This document shows, one piece after another, positions 55,007 through 63,903 of a stretch of DNA of 64,000 nucleotides. The DNA is from Pictodentalium vernedei. Lineage: Eukaryota; Mollusca; Scaphopoda; Dentaliida; Dentaliidae. The stretch lies in contig JAUFNR010000077.1 of the NCBI GenBank assembly GCA_031216915.1, positions 1-64,000 of the forward strand. The letters run 5' to 3'. The position numbers and the translations under genes were made by a program. Position 1 is the stretch's first letter, and each line of letters opens with the position of its first letter. The notes beneath the pieces were generated by a model. The model was not told the DNA's origin and ran no database searches. It saw only the letters and a program-made list of their open reading frames with translations.

Positions 55007-55365
55007 AATAGTAAACAGGCTGGAGGGCCTAGGACATAGAGGAAAATCCAATAAGCTCAACTATATAGTAAAGAGGTAACCCCTTAAGGAGAAAAGGAGT
55101 ATTAGGCTTTACATGTATCTTTCTTATTTAATATTAAATTAGAAAGATACACTACCCTTAATAATTGAGCACAATAACATTCATGTTCTCTATTAACATC
55201 CAGTATAACCCTTATACTAATTATTTTTAAAGCAAGCCAATAAATAAAGTAGTCCAGAGAATTGAGACTCTTTATAATCATTTAAAAGTGTCCGAGTATT
55301 GTATATTAAAGCCCGTTTGACACTTGACATATACAAATGCTTCACACCGAGCTACACTTTAAAAA

Positions 55366-57298
55366 CTAGAACTATCACTGAAGGTGATTAATACCCCCAC
55401 TTGGGGTTTTTAGAGGAATGCACTTCTGATCATGTAGGCGAAGGCCATAAGGAAATGTATACATAAAGATCATTTTTTGTTGTTGAAATTTGTATTTGCA
55501 TGTGGCCTTCCACAGAACAGCACTGAATACTTAAAGAGCCCACACATATATGGTTTACATTTGGAAAAACACATTTACAATGCGCAACATGTATTCAAAA
55601 TCGGTTCATTAATGTAGGAGGAGTTGCACACACAAGAATCCCATTTGAAAACCCATAATAAATCCAAGTTAAAGGGAGATAACCTGGTTAAAATTGTCGC
55701 AGATCAAAAATTTGGGAATATGCGTATGTTCACTTAGTTGTGATAATGTTTGAAAGGTTTCGTCAAAATTGATTGATAAATGTAGGAGGAGTTGCACGCA
55801 CAAGAATTTCATGTAGAAACCCATAATAAATCTAAGTTAAAGGGAGATAACCTAGTTAAAATTGCCACAGCTCAAAAATTTTGGAATATGCGCATGTTTA
55901 CTTAGTAGTGATGATGTCTGTAAACTTTTGTCCAAATTGATTGATAAATGTAGGAGGAGTTGCGCACACAAGAATTTCATGCAGAAACCCATATTAAATC
56001 AAAGTTCAAGAGAGATAACCTGGTTAAAATTGTCGCAGATCAAAAAGTTTGGAATATGCACATGTTCACTTAGTAGAGATGATGTTTGAAAGGTTTCATC
56101 AAAATCGGTTCATTAATGTAGGAGGAGTTGCGCACACAAGAATTTGTTCGAACGGAAAGACATAATAAATCTAAGTCAAAGGGAGATAACCTGGTTAAAA
56201 TTGTCGCAGATCAAAAATCTTGGAATATGCGCATGTTCACTTAGTAGTGATGATGTCTGAAAAGTTTTGTCCAAATTGATTGATAAATGTAGGAGGAGTT
56301 GCACGCACAAGAATTTCATGTAGAAACCCATAATAAATCTAAGTTAAAGGGAGATAACCTAGTTAAAATTGCCACAGCTCAAAAATTTTGGAATATGCGC
56401 ATGTTCACTCAGTAGTGATGATGTCTGTAAACTTTTGTCCAAATTGATTGATAAATGTAGGAGGAGTTGCGCACACAAGAATTTCATGCAGAAACCCATA
56501 TTAAATCAAAGTTCAAGAGAGATAACCTGGTTAAAATTGTCGCAGATCAAAAAGTTTGGAATATGCACATGTTCACTTAGTAGAGATGATGTTTGAAAGG
56601 TTTCATCAAAATCGGTTCATTAATGTAGGAGGAGTTGCGCACACAAGAATTTGTTCGAACGGAAAGACATAATAAATCTAAGTCAAAAGGAGATAACCTG
56701 GTTAAAATTGTCGCAGATCAAAAATCTTGGAATATGCGCATGTTCACTTAGTAGTGATGATGTCTGAAAAGTTTTGTCCAAATTGATTGATAAATGTAGG
56801 AGGAGTTGCGCACACAAGAATTTCATGTAGAAACCCATATTAAATCAAAGTTCAAGAGAGATAACCTGGTTAAAATTGTCGCAGATTAAAAAGTTTGGAA
56901 TATGCACATGTTCACTTAGTAGAGATGATGTTTGAAAGGTTTCATCAAAATCGGTTCATTAATGTAGGAGGAGTTGCGCACACAAGAATTTGTTCGGATG
57001 GAAAGACACAATAAATCTAAGTCAAAGGGAGAAAACCTGGTTAAAATTGTCGCAGATCAAAAATCTTGGAATATGCGCATGTTCACTTAGTAGTGATGAT
57101 GTCTGAAAAGTTTTGTCCAAATTGATTGATAAATGTAGAAGGAGTTGCGCACACAAGAATTTCATGTCCGGAAAGACGTACGGACGGACGTATGGATGGA
57201 CGGACAGAAGGACGGACAGACGGACGGACGGACGGACATACGGACGTACAGGGCGATTCCTATATAGCCCCCACTTCTTCGAAGCGGGGGTATAATAA
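55366..57298 (+). mobile_element. Pearl-like element with ten 169-bp units, inside copy F
   Basis: Starts CTAGAACTATCACTGAAGG and GATTAATACCCCCACTT. The core marker TGTAGGAGGAGTTGC recurs near 55613, 55785, 55950, 56119, 56289, 56456, 56625, 56794, 56967 and 57135, a period of about 169. It ends in a GGACGGACGG microsatellite (57175-57245), CAGGGCGATTCCTATATAGC and GCGGGGGTATAATA. Copy F sequence resumes at CATGAATGAA. Ends match the one-unit element at 2288-2516. Open frames inside only reflect the repeat. Confidence 0.88.
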
Positions 57299-57570
57299 GA
57301 CATGAATGAATTTAAACATTAATATTACACTTTAAAACCATCCCGGAAGCGACTCAGAAATACTGACTTGGAGGAGGCATTCCCTTGCTTTTCACTATAA
57401 AGCAGGTGACCTAAGGGAACACCCGCCCCCCCCCCCCCCCCCCCCCCCTCCCCCCCCCCTCCCCTCCCCCCCCTTCCCCTTGCCCTGGGTCAAATAGCCC
57501 AGAGCGAAGAGGGCAGCCGGACGGAGTCACTGCCGGAACAGAAAGCCTGCATAACTATAGTTGCAACTGT

Positions 57571-60456
57571 TTAGTGGACGACATTCTGAGCAACAGATAA
57601 CGGACCTAAACAATGCAGGTCTCCAGAAATGGACTCAATATTTCTGAGATAAAAATTCGTAAATGTGGATGGCTGAGACCAATAAGCAGCCTTCATTAAA
57701 TCTGTAATAGCAACACTATTAGCATAAGCCCAGGAAGTAGAAAGAGCTCTTACTTCATGAGCAGAAATCTTAAGCACAGACTGCTGAGAAGAAGATAAAT
57801 CTTCATAAGCAGTACGGATAGTTAACTGAATCCATCTAGCAATAGAATGGACTGAAATGTCCTTTCTATTAGGCATCAAAGACAGAAAGAAACGTTTCCG
57901 TCCCTTTCTGATAAACTGAGATCTCTGTTTATAGATACGTAGTGCTCTAACAGGACAGAGTAAAGGCCTACGCCCGTCTGAAGACGGAAGAGCCTTAATA
58001 ACAATAGGTTCCGGATATTTATTAGGAGCCTGATTCTTAGCTAAAAAACCCACATTAGTAGTGAAGGTGATAGTGTTCCCAACATTACGATAATGAGAAT
58101 CATCCACCGATAGTGCATGAAGCTCACTGACTCTTCTGGCAGAAGAGAAAGCTAAGAGAAAAGCTGTCTTATAAGATAAGAATTTGAAATCTACTGTCCC
58201 AAGAGGTTCAAATGGCTTTTCCTTCAATTTAAGGAGAACCCAAGCTAAATTCCACTTAGGAATTAATCCAAGAGTTCTGGGTCTATTTATCGAAAAGTTT
58301 CTAACCAACTTCGATAAAGAGACATTAGATCCAATTTGTAAACTATCATGATGTGCATAGGTATCAGATAACATAGATCTATAACCCTTTATAGTAACAG
58401 GCTGCAGTTTGATTTCGTCAAACAAGTATACTAGAAAGTTTGCAATGTCTGGTATAGAGGGATCAAATATATCTACAGAATGATCCCTACACCAACGACG
58501 AAAAACCTTCCACTTAGCCGCATAGTTTAGCGAAGAGGAGGTCCTCCTACAGTTAGAAATCGCGTCCACTGCTCGTCCTGTAAAGTGCTTGCCATGCAAG
58601 AAGGACCGCACAACGGAAAAACGTGAAGGTTGAGACCTTGCGGGTTGTGATGGAGTTGGCGCGATTTCCCCTGCGAAAGAAGAACCTCTCGTGGAGGAAG
58701 CTTCCGCGGTAGGTCCCACAACAGACACCTGAGTAGATTTATCCACGGTCTCTGTGGCGACAGAGATGCTACCAACAGAATCTTGCATTGAGATTGTTTT
58801 ATCTTTAGCAATACTTGTTGAATTAACGGCGCTGGAGGATACGCATACCCTATCATTCCGTCCCAAGGGATCGACAGAGCGTCTACTGCAAATGCTCTTG
58901 GATCCGGACACGGAGACACATACGTCTGCAACTGATTGTTGAGATGTGTCGCAAATAAGTCTATCATTGGCCGTTCCCATTGGTAGTAAATCTGATTGAA
59001 TACTTGTTTGTTGAGAGTCCACTCCGACGGCAACAAGCGACCCTTTCGTGAAAGGGAGTCTGCTAGCACATTCAGACGACCCGGTATGTGACGGACCGAA
59101 AGAAGAACGTGATGTTCTAACGCAAACAGAAGGATTCTTTCCGTTAGATTGAACAACGGAACTGAATGAGTGCCTCCCTGATTCCGTATATACGCCACTA
59201 CTGTCGTATTGTCGGATAGGATTTGGACATGAGCCTCGTGAATAATGTCCATCCAGTGACGTAACGCAAGCCAAATTGACATCATTTCCTTGATGTTTAT
59301 GTGCTTGCACAGGAATTGCGGATCCCAAAGACCCTGGCATCTCGAATCTGTTGGGATTAATGATGCACCCCAACCTGTTTGACTGGCATCCGTCATAACG
59401 GTAAAACTCGGATCCGGCAACTGCAGCGGAACTCCTTGAGTTAACCACTGAATGTTTGCCCAAGTCTGAATCTCTTGTTTCACTTGATCTGACAAGAGAA
59501 CGTCTACATCGAGCGAATGAATTTTCACACTCCAATTCTGAGTCAGGAAAATTTGAAGAGGACGTGTGCGTAGCCGCCCCATCGGAATGAGATCCGCGGC
59601 GGCTCCGCACAGACCTATCAGTCTCATAAATTCTCTCGCCGTGACTTTGTCTGCGTGCAGACAATAGCGAGCGTAACAACTGACTAATTTCGCTCTGGTT
59701 AACGGCAGACGAACGAGATTGTTGTGCGTCTCGAAGCTCATTCCCAGATGAGTGAATGACTTGGACGGCACCAGATCCGACTTCTCCTCGTTTACTATAA
59801 AACCGAGACGTCGGAGCAATAGAAGATTCTGAACATCGTTCTGAAGCGTTAACTCGTTGCCGTACCTCTGAAGAATGTCGTCCAGGTAGGCCGACGTTAC
59901 CGCAGACGAATGAGCTCGGAAGTAGATCATTACCGAGTTCATTACCCGAGTGAAAGCCCAGGGTGCTAGATTCAATCCGAAGCACATCGCCCGGAATTGA
60001 TACACCACTCCCAGGACTGCAAAGCGTAGATACTTTCGGAGTGTCGGATGTACCATGACGTGAAAGTACGCATCTTTGAGATCTATGCTCGTTGCATAAT
60101 CGTTCACCCGAATACTCGCTCTGACCGATCGAATCGTCTCCATATAAAACTTCGGAGCGACGATCAGCTTGTTTATCCAGCTCAAATCTATGACTGGACG
60201 GAACGAGCCGTCTGGTTTGGGAACCAGAAACAGATGGCTGTAGAATCCCAGAGATTCCTGGTTTTCTACGACCTCTACCGCGTTCTTCATTAAAAGAGAC
60301 TGCACCTCTGATAACAGAGCGTCTCTTTTCTGTGGATTTGACGGAAGATGAGTCCACTTTGGACTTCGAGTTAATGGAGGCTTTCGTTTGAAGGATATCT
60401 TTAGACCTTCCGAAGTCACTCCTCTCACCCAAGGGTCGTCCGTAATCGACGCCCAC
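57571..60456 (-). CDS. DIRS copy F tyrosine recombinase (frame extends across RT)
   Basis: 961 codons. The recognisable enzyme is the C-terminal third: IPDIANFLVYLFDEIKLQP, RRVSELHALSVDD with the first catalytic Arg, HEVRALSTSWAYANS (HxxR), and STFTNFYLRN with the tyrosine nucleophile. This enzyme would join the circular cDNA to the target. The upstream 600 codons overlap the RT region in another frame and are Ser/Arg-rich with no domain I can name. Fossil copy; this part looks whole. Confidence 0.88.
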   Translation of the reverse strand: MGVDYGRPLGERSDFGRSKDILQTKASINSKSKVDSSSVKSTEKRRSVIRGAVSFNEERGRGRRKPGISGILQPSVSGSQTRRLVPSSHRFELDKQADRRSEVLYGDDSIGQSEYSGERLCNEHRSQRCVLSRHGTSDTPKVSTLCSPGSGVSIPGDVLRIESSTLGFHSGNELGNDLLPSSFVCGNVGLPGRHSSEVRQRVNASERCSESSIAPTSRFYSKRGEVGSGAVQVIHSSGNELRDAQQSRSSAVNQSEISQLLRSLLSARRQSHGERIYETDRSVRSRRGSHSDGAATHTSSSNFPDSELECENSFARCRRSLVRSSETRDSDLGKHSVVNSRSSAAVAGSEFYRYDGCQSNRLGCIINPNRFEMPGSLGSAIPVQAHKHQGNDVNLACVTSLDGHYSRGSCPNPIRQYDSSGVYTESGRHSFSSVVQSNGKNPSVCVRTSRSSFGPSHTGSSECASRLPFTKGSLVAVGVDSQQTSIQSDLLPMGTANDRLICDTSQQSVADVCVSVSGSKSICSRRSVDPLGRNDRVCVSSSAVNSTSIAKDKTISMQDSVGSISVATETVDKSTQVSVVGPTAEASSTRGSSFAGEIAPTPSQPARSQPSRFSVVRSFLHGKHFTGRAVDAISNCRRTSSSLNYAAKWKVFRRWCRDHSVDIFDPSIPDIANFLVYLFDEIKLQPVTIKGYRSMLSDTYAHHDSLQIGSNVSLSKLVRNFSINRPRTLGLIPKWNLAWVLLKLKEKPFEPLGTVDFKFLSYKTAFLLAFSSARRVSELHALSVDDSHYRNVGNTITFTTNVGFLAKNQAPNKYPEPIVIKALPSSDGRRPLLCPVRALRIYKQRSQFIRKGRKRFFLSLMPNRKDISVHSIARWIQLTIRTAYEDLSSSQQSVLKISAHEVRALSTSWAYANSVAITDLMKAAYWSQPSTFTNFYLRNIESISGDLHCLGPLSVAQNVVH

Positions 60457-60839
60457 TCTTGTGAAAAGCTCGACAACCTTCCGCCAACCGGAACGCGATA
60501 GAGGTTTAAGCCATCACCTCCTGGACCTGCGAGGCCTGCGGTAGGAGAAACCACGTCTTCCACGACCCGCACCTCGCCTCGTCGACCTCGGGGCGTCCGA
60601 CCGATTGTCCCGGCCTGAAGGACGTCCCGAACGAGAGTCGCTATCCTGACGGTCTCTCGAATAAGACCAAGAGGACGCACCGGAACCTCTATAGGAACCT
60701 CTCTTGGGCGCATTAGACCCAGAAGTGCCTGTCTTATTCGTGTCTGCTGTATCCGACTTCTTAGGAGCAGATCTGAACAACAGAGAATCATTAGCTTTCT
60801 TTTTAATTTTATCATAAATAGCGGAAAGCTTGCCGTCAA
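58527..60839 (-). CDS. DIRS copy F reverse transcriptase - RNase H - methyltransferase-like
   Basis: RT domain with FYSHLFLVPKPDGSFRPV, ATSIDLKDAYFHV, FGLNLAPWAFTR and YLDDILQ. RNase H with VMTDASQTGWGAS, IWLALRHW, LSDNTTVVAYIRNQGG and HIPGRLNVLADSLSR. Then comes a segment with MIDLFATHLNNQ, DALSIPWDG and YAYPPAPLI, tentatively the Dam-like methyltransferase domain known from DIRS1-type elements. It overlaps gag at its start and the recombinase frame over most of its length. Fossil copy; this part looks whole. Confidence 0.88.
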   Translation of the reverse strand: MTASFPLFMIKLKRKLMILCCSDLLLRSRIQQTRIRQALLGLMRPREVPIEVPVRPLGLIRETVRIATLVRDVLQAGTIGRTPRGRRGEVRVVEDVVSPTAGLAGPGGDGLNLYRVPVGGRLSSFSQEWASITDDPWVRGVTSEGLKISFKRKPPLTRSPKWTHLPSNPQKRDALLSEVQSLLMKNAVEVVENQESLGFYSHLFLVPKPDGSFRPVIDLSWINKLIVAPKFYMETIRSVRASIRVNDYATSIDLKDAYFHVMVHPTLRKYLRFAVLGVVYQFRAMCFGLNLAPWAFTRVMNSVMIYFRAHSSAVTSAYLDDILQRYGNELTLQNDVQNLLLLRRLGFIVNEEKSDLVPSKSFTHLGMSFETHNNLVRLPLTRAKLVSCYARYCLHADKVTAREFMRLIGLCGAAADLIPMGRLRTRPLQIFLTQNWSVKIHSLDVDVLLSDQVKQEIQTWANIQWLTQGVPLQLPDPSFTVMTDASQTGWGASLIPTDSRCQGLWDPQFLCKHINIKEMMSIWLALRHWMDIIHEAHVQILSDNTTVVAYIRNQGGTHSVPLFNLTERILLFALEHHVLLSVRHIPGRLNVLADSLSRKGRLLPSEWTLNKQVFNQIYYQWERPMIDLFATHLNNQLQTYVSPCPDPRAFAVDALSIPWDGMIGYAYPPAPLIQQVLLKIKQSQCKILLVASLSPQRPWINLLRCLLWDLPRKLPPREVLLSQGKSRQLHHNPQGLNLHVFPLCGPSCMASTLQDEQWTRFLTVGGPPLR

Positions 60840-62668
60840 AGAGAAGTTCTCCTGAGACCGAAGCGACTCTAAGAGAGTTCTTCACCTTAGAATCCACTAG
60901 TGTGGATGTAGCTAGGGCTGCGTCACGTATAACCAACTCCAGATTTGCCACTGAAAGGGCGGAGTTATACGTGGAATAAGCTACTGCCCTTGAAAGAAGT
61001 CTTAAAGAGGATTGTATATCCTGAAACTCTTTCCCCTGAAGGCGCAGTGATAACGCCTTAGTAAGGTGATCTTCGTAAGATAAGGCATCTAAATTGGCTC
61101 TGTTAGACGCAATAGCTGTTTCCAACACCGCGGTTGGAATAGAAGCTGACGACGGTAATGATAGCTCTAAGTCTTCCGCCTCGTCGTCCATATGCAGAGG
61201 AACTCTCGGTATACCCTGTCCTGCCGTATCGAATTTATTCCTTGCATTAATGAAAGGCAGGTTGAGAGTATTAGTGGACAAGAAACCTGCTTTCCCCCGT
61301 CCTGGAAGCAAGTTTAAATATAGCGTCGTTCAATAATTCAAATGTTCTTGCAACATTATTGGACTGCGACGGAAACTCGGGAGCGATGTCCCTGAACCGC
61401 TCAAAAAATTCAGAGTCCAATGACGCTATAATTCTCTTGTCCGGAAGCGCAGCAGTCTGGCCCGACGGAACAACTTGAGGGATAAAGTGCCGGATGAAGT
61501 CCACGGCAGCTTTATGTTGTTCCGAAAGGGATAACTCCAAGTCATCCGTATCCCTTTCACCATCCGGTCGGACCTCATGATGTTCCCGGTCATCCGCCCC
61601 CGATGCTTCGGCGGAGCGTACCGACCCAGCGCCGTCGGATAATTCTCGATCCGACACCGTTTCTGTCGGCTGCTGGGATGCTGCGATAAGCTGTGCTATC
61701 TGCACAAGAATGTCCGGCGTCGAGACCTGCGGAGGCGCAGTCTTTCGCTGCTTCGCCGAGGGCAGCTCCGCATCAGATGGCTCCCGCATACTTTTCCTAT
61801 GCGAACGTCCAGAGTCCATCGGTCTCGAATCCCTGGCTGCCGGATGGTGTGACCTGGTCGCCGAAGAATCCTTCATCGGTGAAGCTGGTAATATATCGGC
61901 GGTCACGCAGCCAAGGTGCGGGCGTGTGCAATGACGAGAAGAGGAAGCCTTAACAGTCTCTGCGGACTGCTTATACAACGGAGCGTCCCGAGCGACGGAC
62001 GTATGCTCCGCTAAAGACACATTTTGTACCACAACATCTGGTCCCAGATGTTGTTGTACGAGAGAGGGGCCTCTCTCGCTCGCGGGCCGGCTGGACCTGG
62101 ACGAGCTAGGAACCGGACTCAAAGGCTTCCTCCGTTCTCGCTTACTATCCGCTGTCACTGGGTGTGCATCTATTATGTTTATAGTGCTCGCATCACCCAA
62201 AATTTCCTCTTGGACCGCATCGGACGAAGCCGGCTGCCGAACCATTCGGTGAATGGACGCTACACCGGGCGAGCTAGCGGACGACATTTGTCTAATCTCC
62301 ATGAGCACTTTTGCCGCTAGCTCTGAATTCATTTGTGACGACGGACGCACACTTGAAGAAGATAACATGGAAACATCACCCTGTTCTGGTTCCTCTGAAA
62401 TAGAAACTGAGAGAGTAGAGTGACCTTGCGGAGAAAGAGCCGGAATTGCTCTTTCTCCAGAAACAACATATCGTGACACACGTTTCCAATGTTTCTCATC
62501 CCAATGTTCACATATAGGACAGGGATTAATGCGAGAACACTGACTACAATTAATACAATGATCATGAAAGTCAGAGGAAGATTTCTTCCTATTACAATTT
62601 GAACAACGTCCCTTCATTGTGAAAGAACAACAATAAGTCCTAGTTACTCGCAAAAACCCCTGACACAA
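60514..62668 (-). pseudogene. DIRS copy F gag-like part
   Basis: N-terminal Cys/His-rich segment (RCSNCNRKKSSSDFHDHC, INCSQCSRINPCPIC) that looks zinc-binding, a Ser/Arg-rich middle, the conserved block SLRLLSRAVAYSTYNSALS, and a Ser/Arg/Gly-rich tail (SGRDNRSDAPRSTRRGAGRG). Homologous throughout to the copy C protein at 28828-31020. Fossil; broken in about one place. Confidence 0.8.
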
Positions 62669-63512
62669 AGATACATAATAACATGATCCATTAATAAATG
62701 AAAAAACAATTGCAAAACAAAATAATTTTGAAAAAATATTTTTTCAGCGAAGCCCAAGTTGCTGAAAAGTAACGTTGAGCCCCGATGGATCCGATGGCAA
62801 AGTGTGGTCAAAAATTTTAAATTTATATTAAATAATTAATGAGACACTTTCGGATAATATAAATGTATCTTATAGTGAGATAAACTACAGCAAAGGCAAA
62901 CAGCCCCCCTCAAAAAAGGCTGTTGCCAATGAAAACAAACAGTGTAAAAACACCAGAAAACATGACTCCAGGCACTGAAAAAACTGGCCCGGAATCAGTC
63001 ATCAATTACACTCTATCTGATGCAAAACAGAGACTCCCAGGGGAGAGAACACAAACGTTATACACCCATGGGTGAAAACGTAACTATGGGGAAAATAACA
63101 GAAAACATTCTGTAACCAAGCAACTCTCCCAGGAAATTTTAGAAATGAAATTTCTCAAAAATATGCCAAAAGCATGGGAGAATTGCAAGGGGGGACTTTA
63201 GAAGGCTAGGGGAGAGGAAACACTGAATAAGCAGTGCAACAATTAGCAAGAATGACAACAAGAGGCCCATGCCTCGAAAATAGGCAACTTAACATAATTT
63301 CATCAAAAAATTTTAAGTACAGCCCTGATTATTTTTTGTCACTTCTTTTTCCTCTCCTCCTTCTATCCTCCTTAGAATCACATTTTCTCCAAAAATTACG
63401 TGTCTGGCATCCTTTAAACTGAGATTTACAAGCACAAAGATCAGTGAGATGTTGACTGATGAAGGGCCAAACAGAGAATGATAATTGGCGCCAATTTCGG
63501 GACGTCTGCGTC

Positions 63513-63528
63513 ACTGCGCATGCGCAGT
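63513..63528. promoter_or_regulatory. NRF-1-like palindrome in DIRS F 5' terminal repeat
   Basis: ACTGCGCATGCGCAGT contains TGCGCATGCGCA, the consensus bound by NRF-1. It lies upstream of gag in the 5' terminal repeat. Equivalent sites: 21515-21530 (B), 37921-37936 (D), about 52444-52459 (E, one base changed), and in the 3' terminal repeats at 12594-12609, 31261-31276 and 54789-54804. Function is inferred. Confidence 0.55.
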
Positions 63529-63681
63529 AGAGGCGTAGTATGGAGGTCCTTTAGGACATGATTTCTTTTTGTTTTGGATGCAAATTTTGGGGATTGGGGG
63601 GCAAAATTTGTGTTTGGCCCTGGTTTTGTCAGAGTTAGCACCAGCTAAGTCTGGGTCATTGGTACAGTATAAAAATATATT

Positions 63682-63859
63682 ATTTTCCGAAACATTTCAA
63701 CAAAACCATATCATGTGACCCCTCTTTGGAAAGAGCTCTTCGAGCTCATTCCAAAAAGGGGTCACATGATATGGCTTTGTTGCAATTTTTTGAAAAAATT
63801 TAAAAAATGATATTTAAAATAATAAATTTTGATATCGTCTGCGTTGGGTAAAGGGTTAA
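63682..63859. mobile_element. M1 MITE copy l (left end missing, abuts DIRS F)
   Basis: From ATTATTTTCCGAAACATTTC through the centre GAGCTCTTCGAGCTC to TTGGGTAAAGGGTTAA. The first 60 or so bases of a normal M1 are absent, because DIRS copy F ends here. Confidence 0.75.
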
Positions 63860-63903
63860 CTGGTAGAGTTCTGAATTATTTCAGGTTGTAACAATTTGTT
63901 AAC
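63856..63903. repeat. M2 MITE stub
   Basis: TTAACTGGTAGAGTTCTGAA followed by GTTGTAACAATTTGTTAA. It shares its left TTAA with M1 copy l and its right TTAA with the next M1 copy. Confidence 0.6.

Larger units (their letters stand above)
54615..63676 (-). mobile_element. DIRS fossil copy F, nearly whole, carrying a pearl-like element
   Basis: Left terminus GTTAAAAAATTTATAG, right terminus ACAGTATAAAAAT. The terminal repeats match each other (GCTAACTCTAACAAAACCAG and CTGGTTTTGTCAGAGTTAGC). About 7.1 kb without the inserted repeat. Minus-strand parts: gag (60514-62668), RT/RNase H/methyltransferase-like (58527-60839), tyrosine recombinase (57571 to about 58680), C tract (57426-57473), pearl-like insertion in the 3' untranslated part, and internal complementary region (54918-55006). 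It looks nearly whole, with about one break plus the insertion; young. Confidence 0.92.

Noticed and set aside
55600-57140. Regularly spaced repeats resembling a CRISPR array
   Set aside because: Units of 169 bp are contiguous, without unique spacers, and lie in eukaryotic transposon sequence.
57175-57245. Independent GGAC microsatellite locus
   Set aside because: It is the standard 3' microsatellite of the pearl-like element, also seen in the short copy at 2288-2516.
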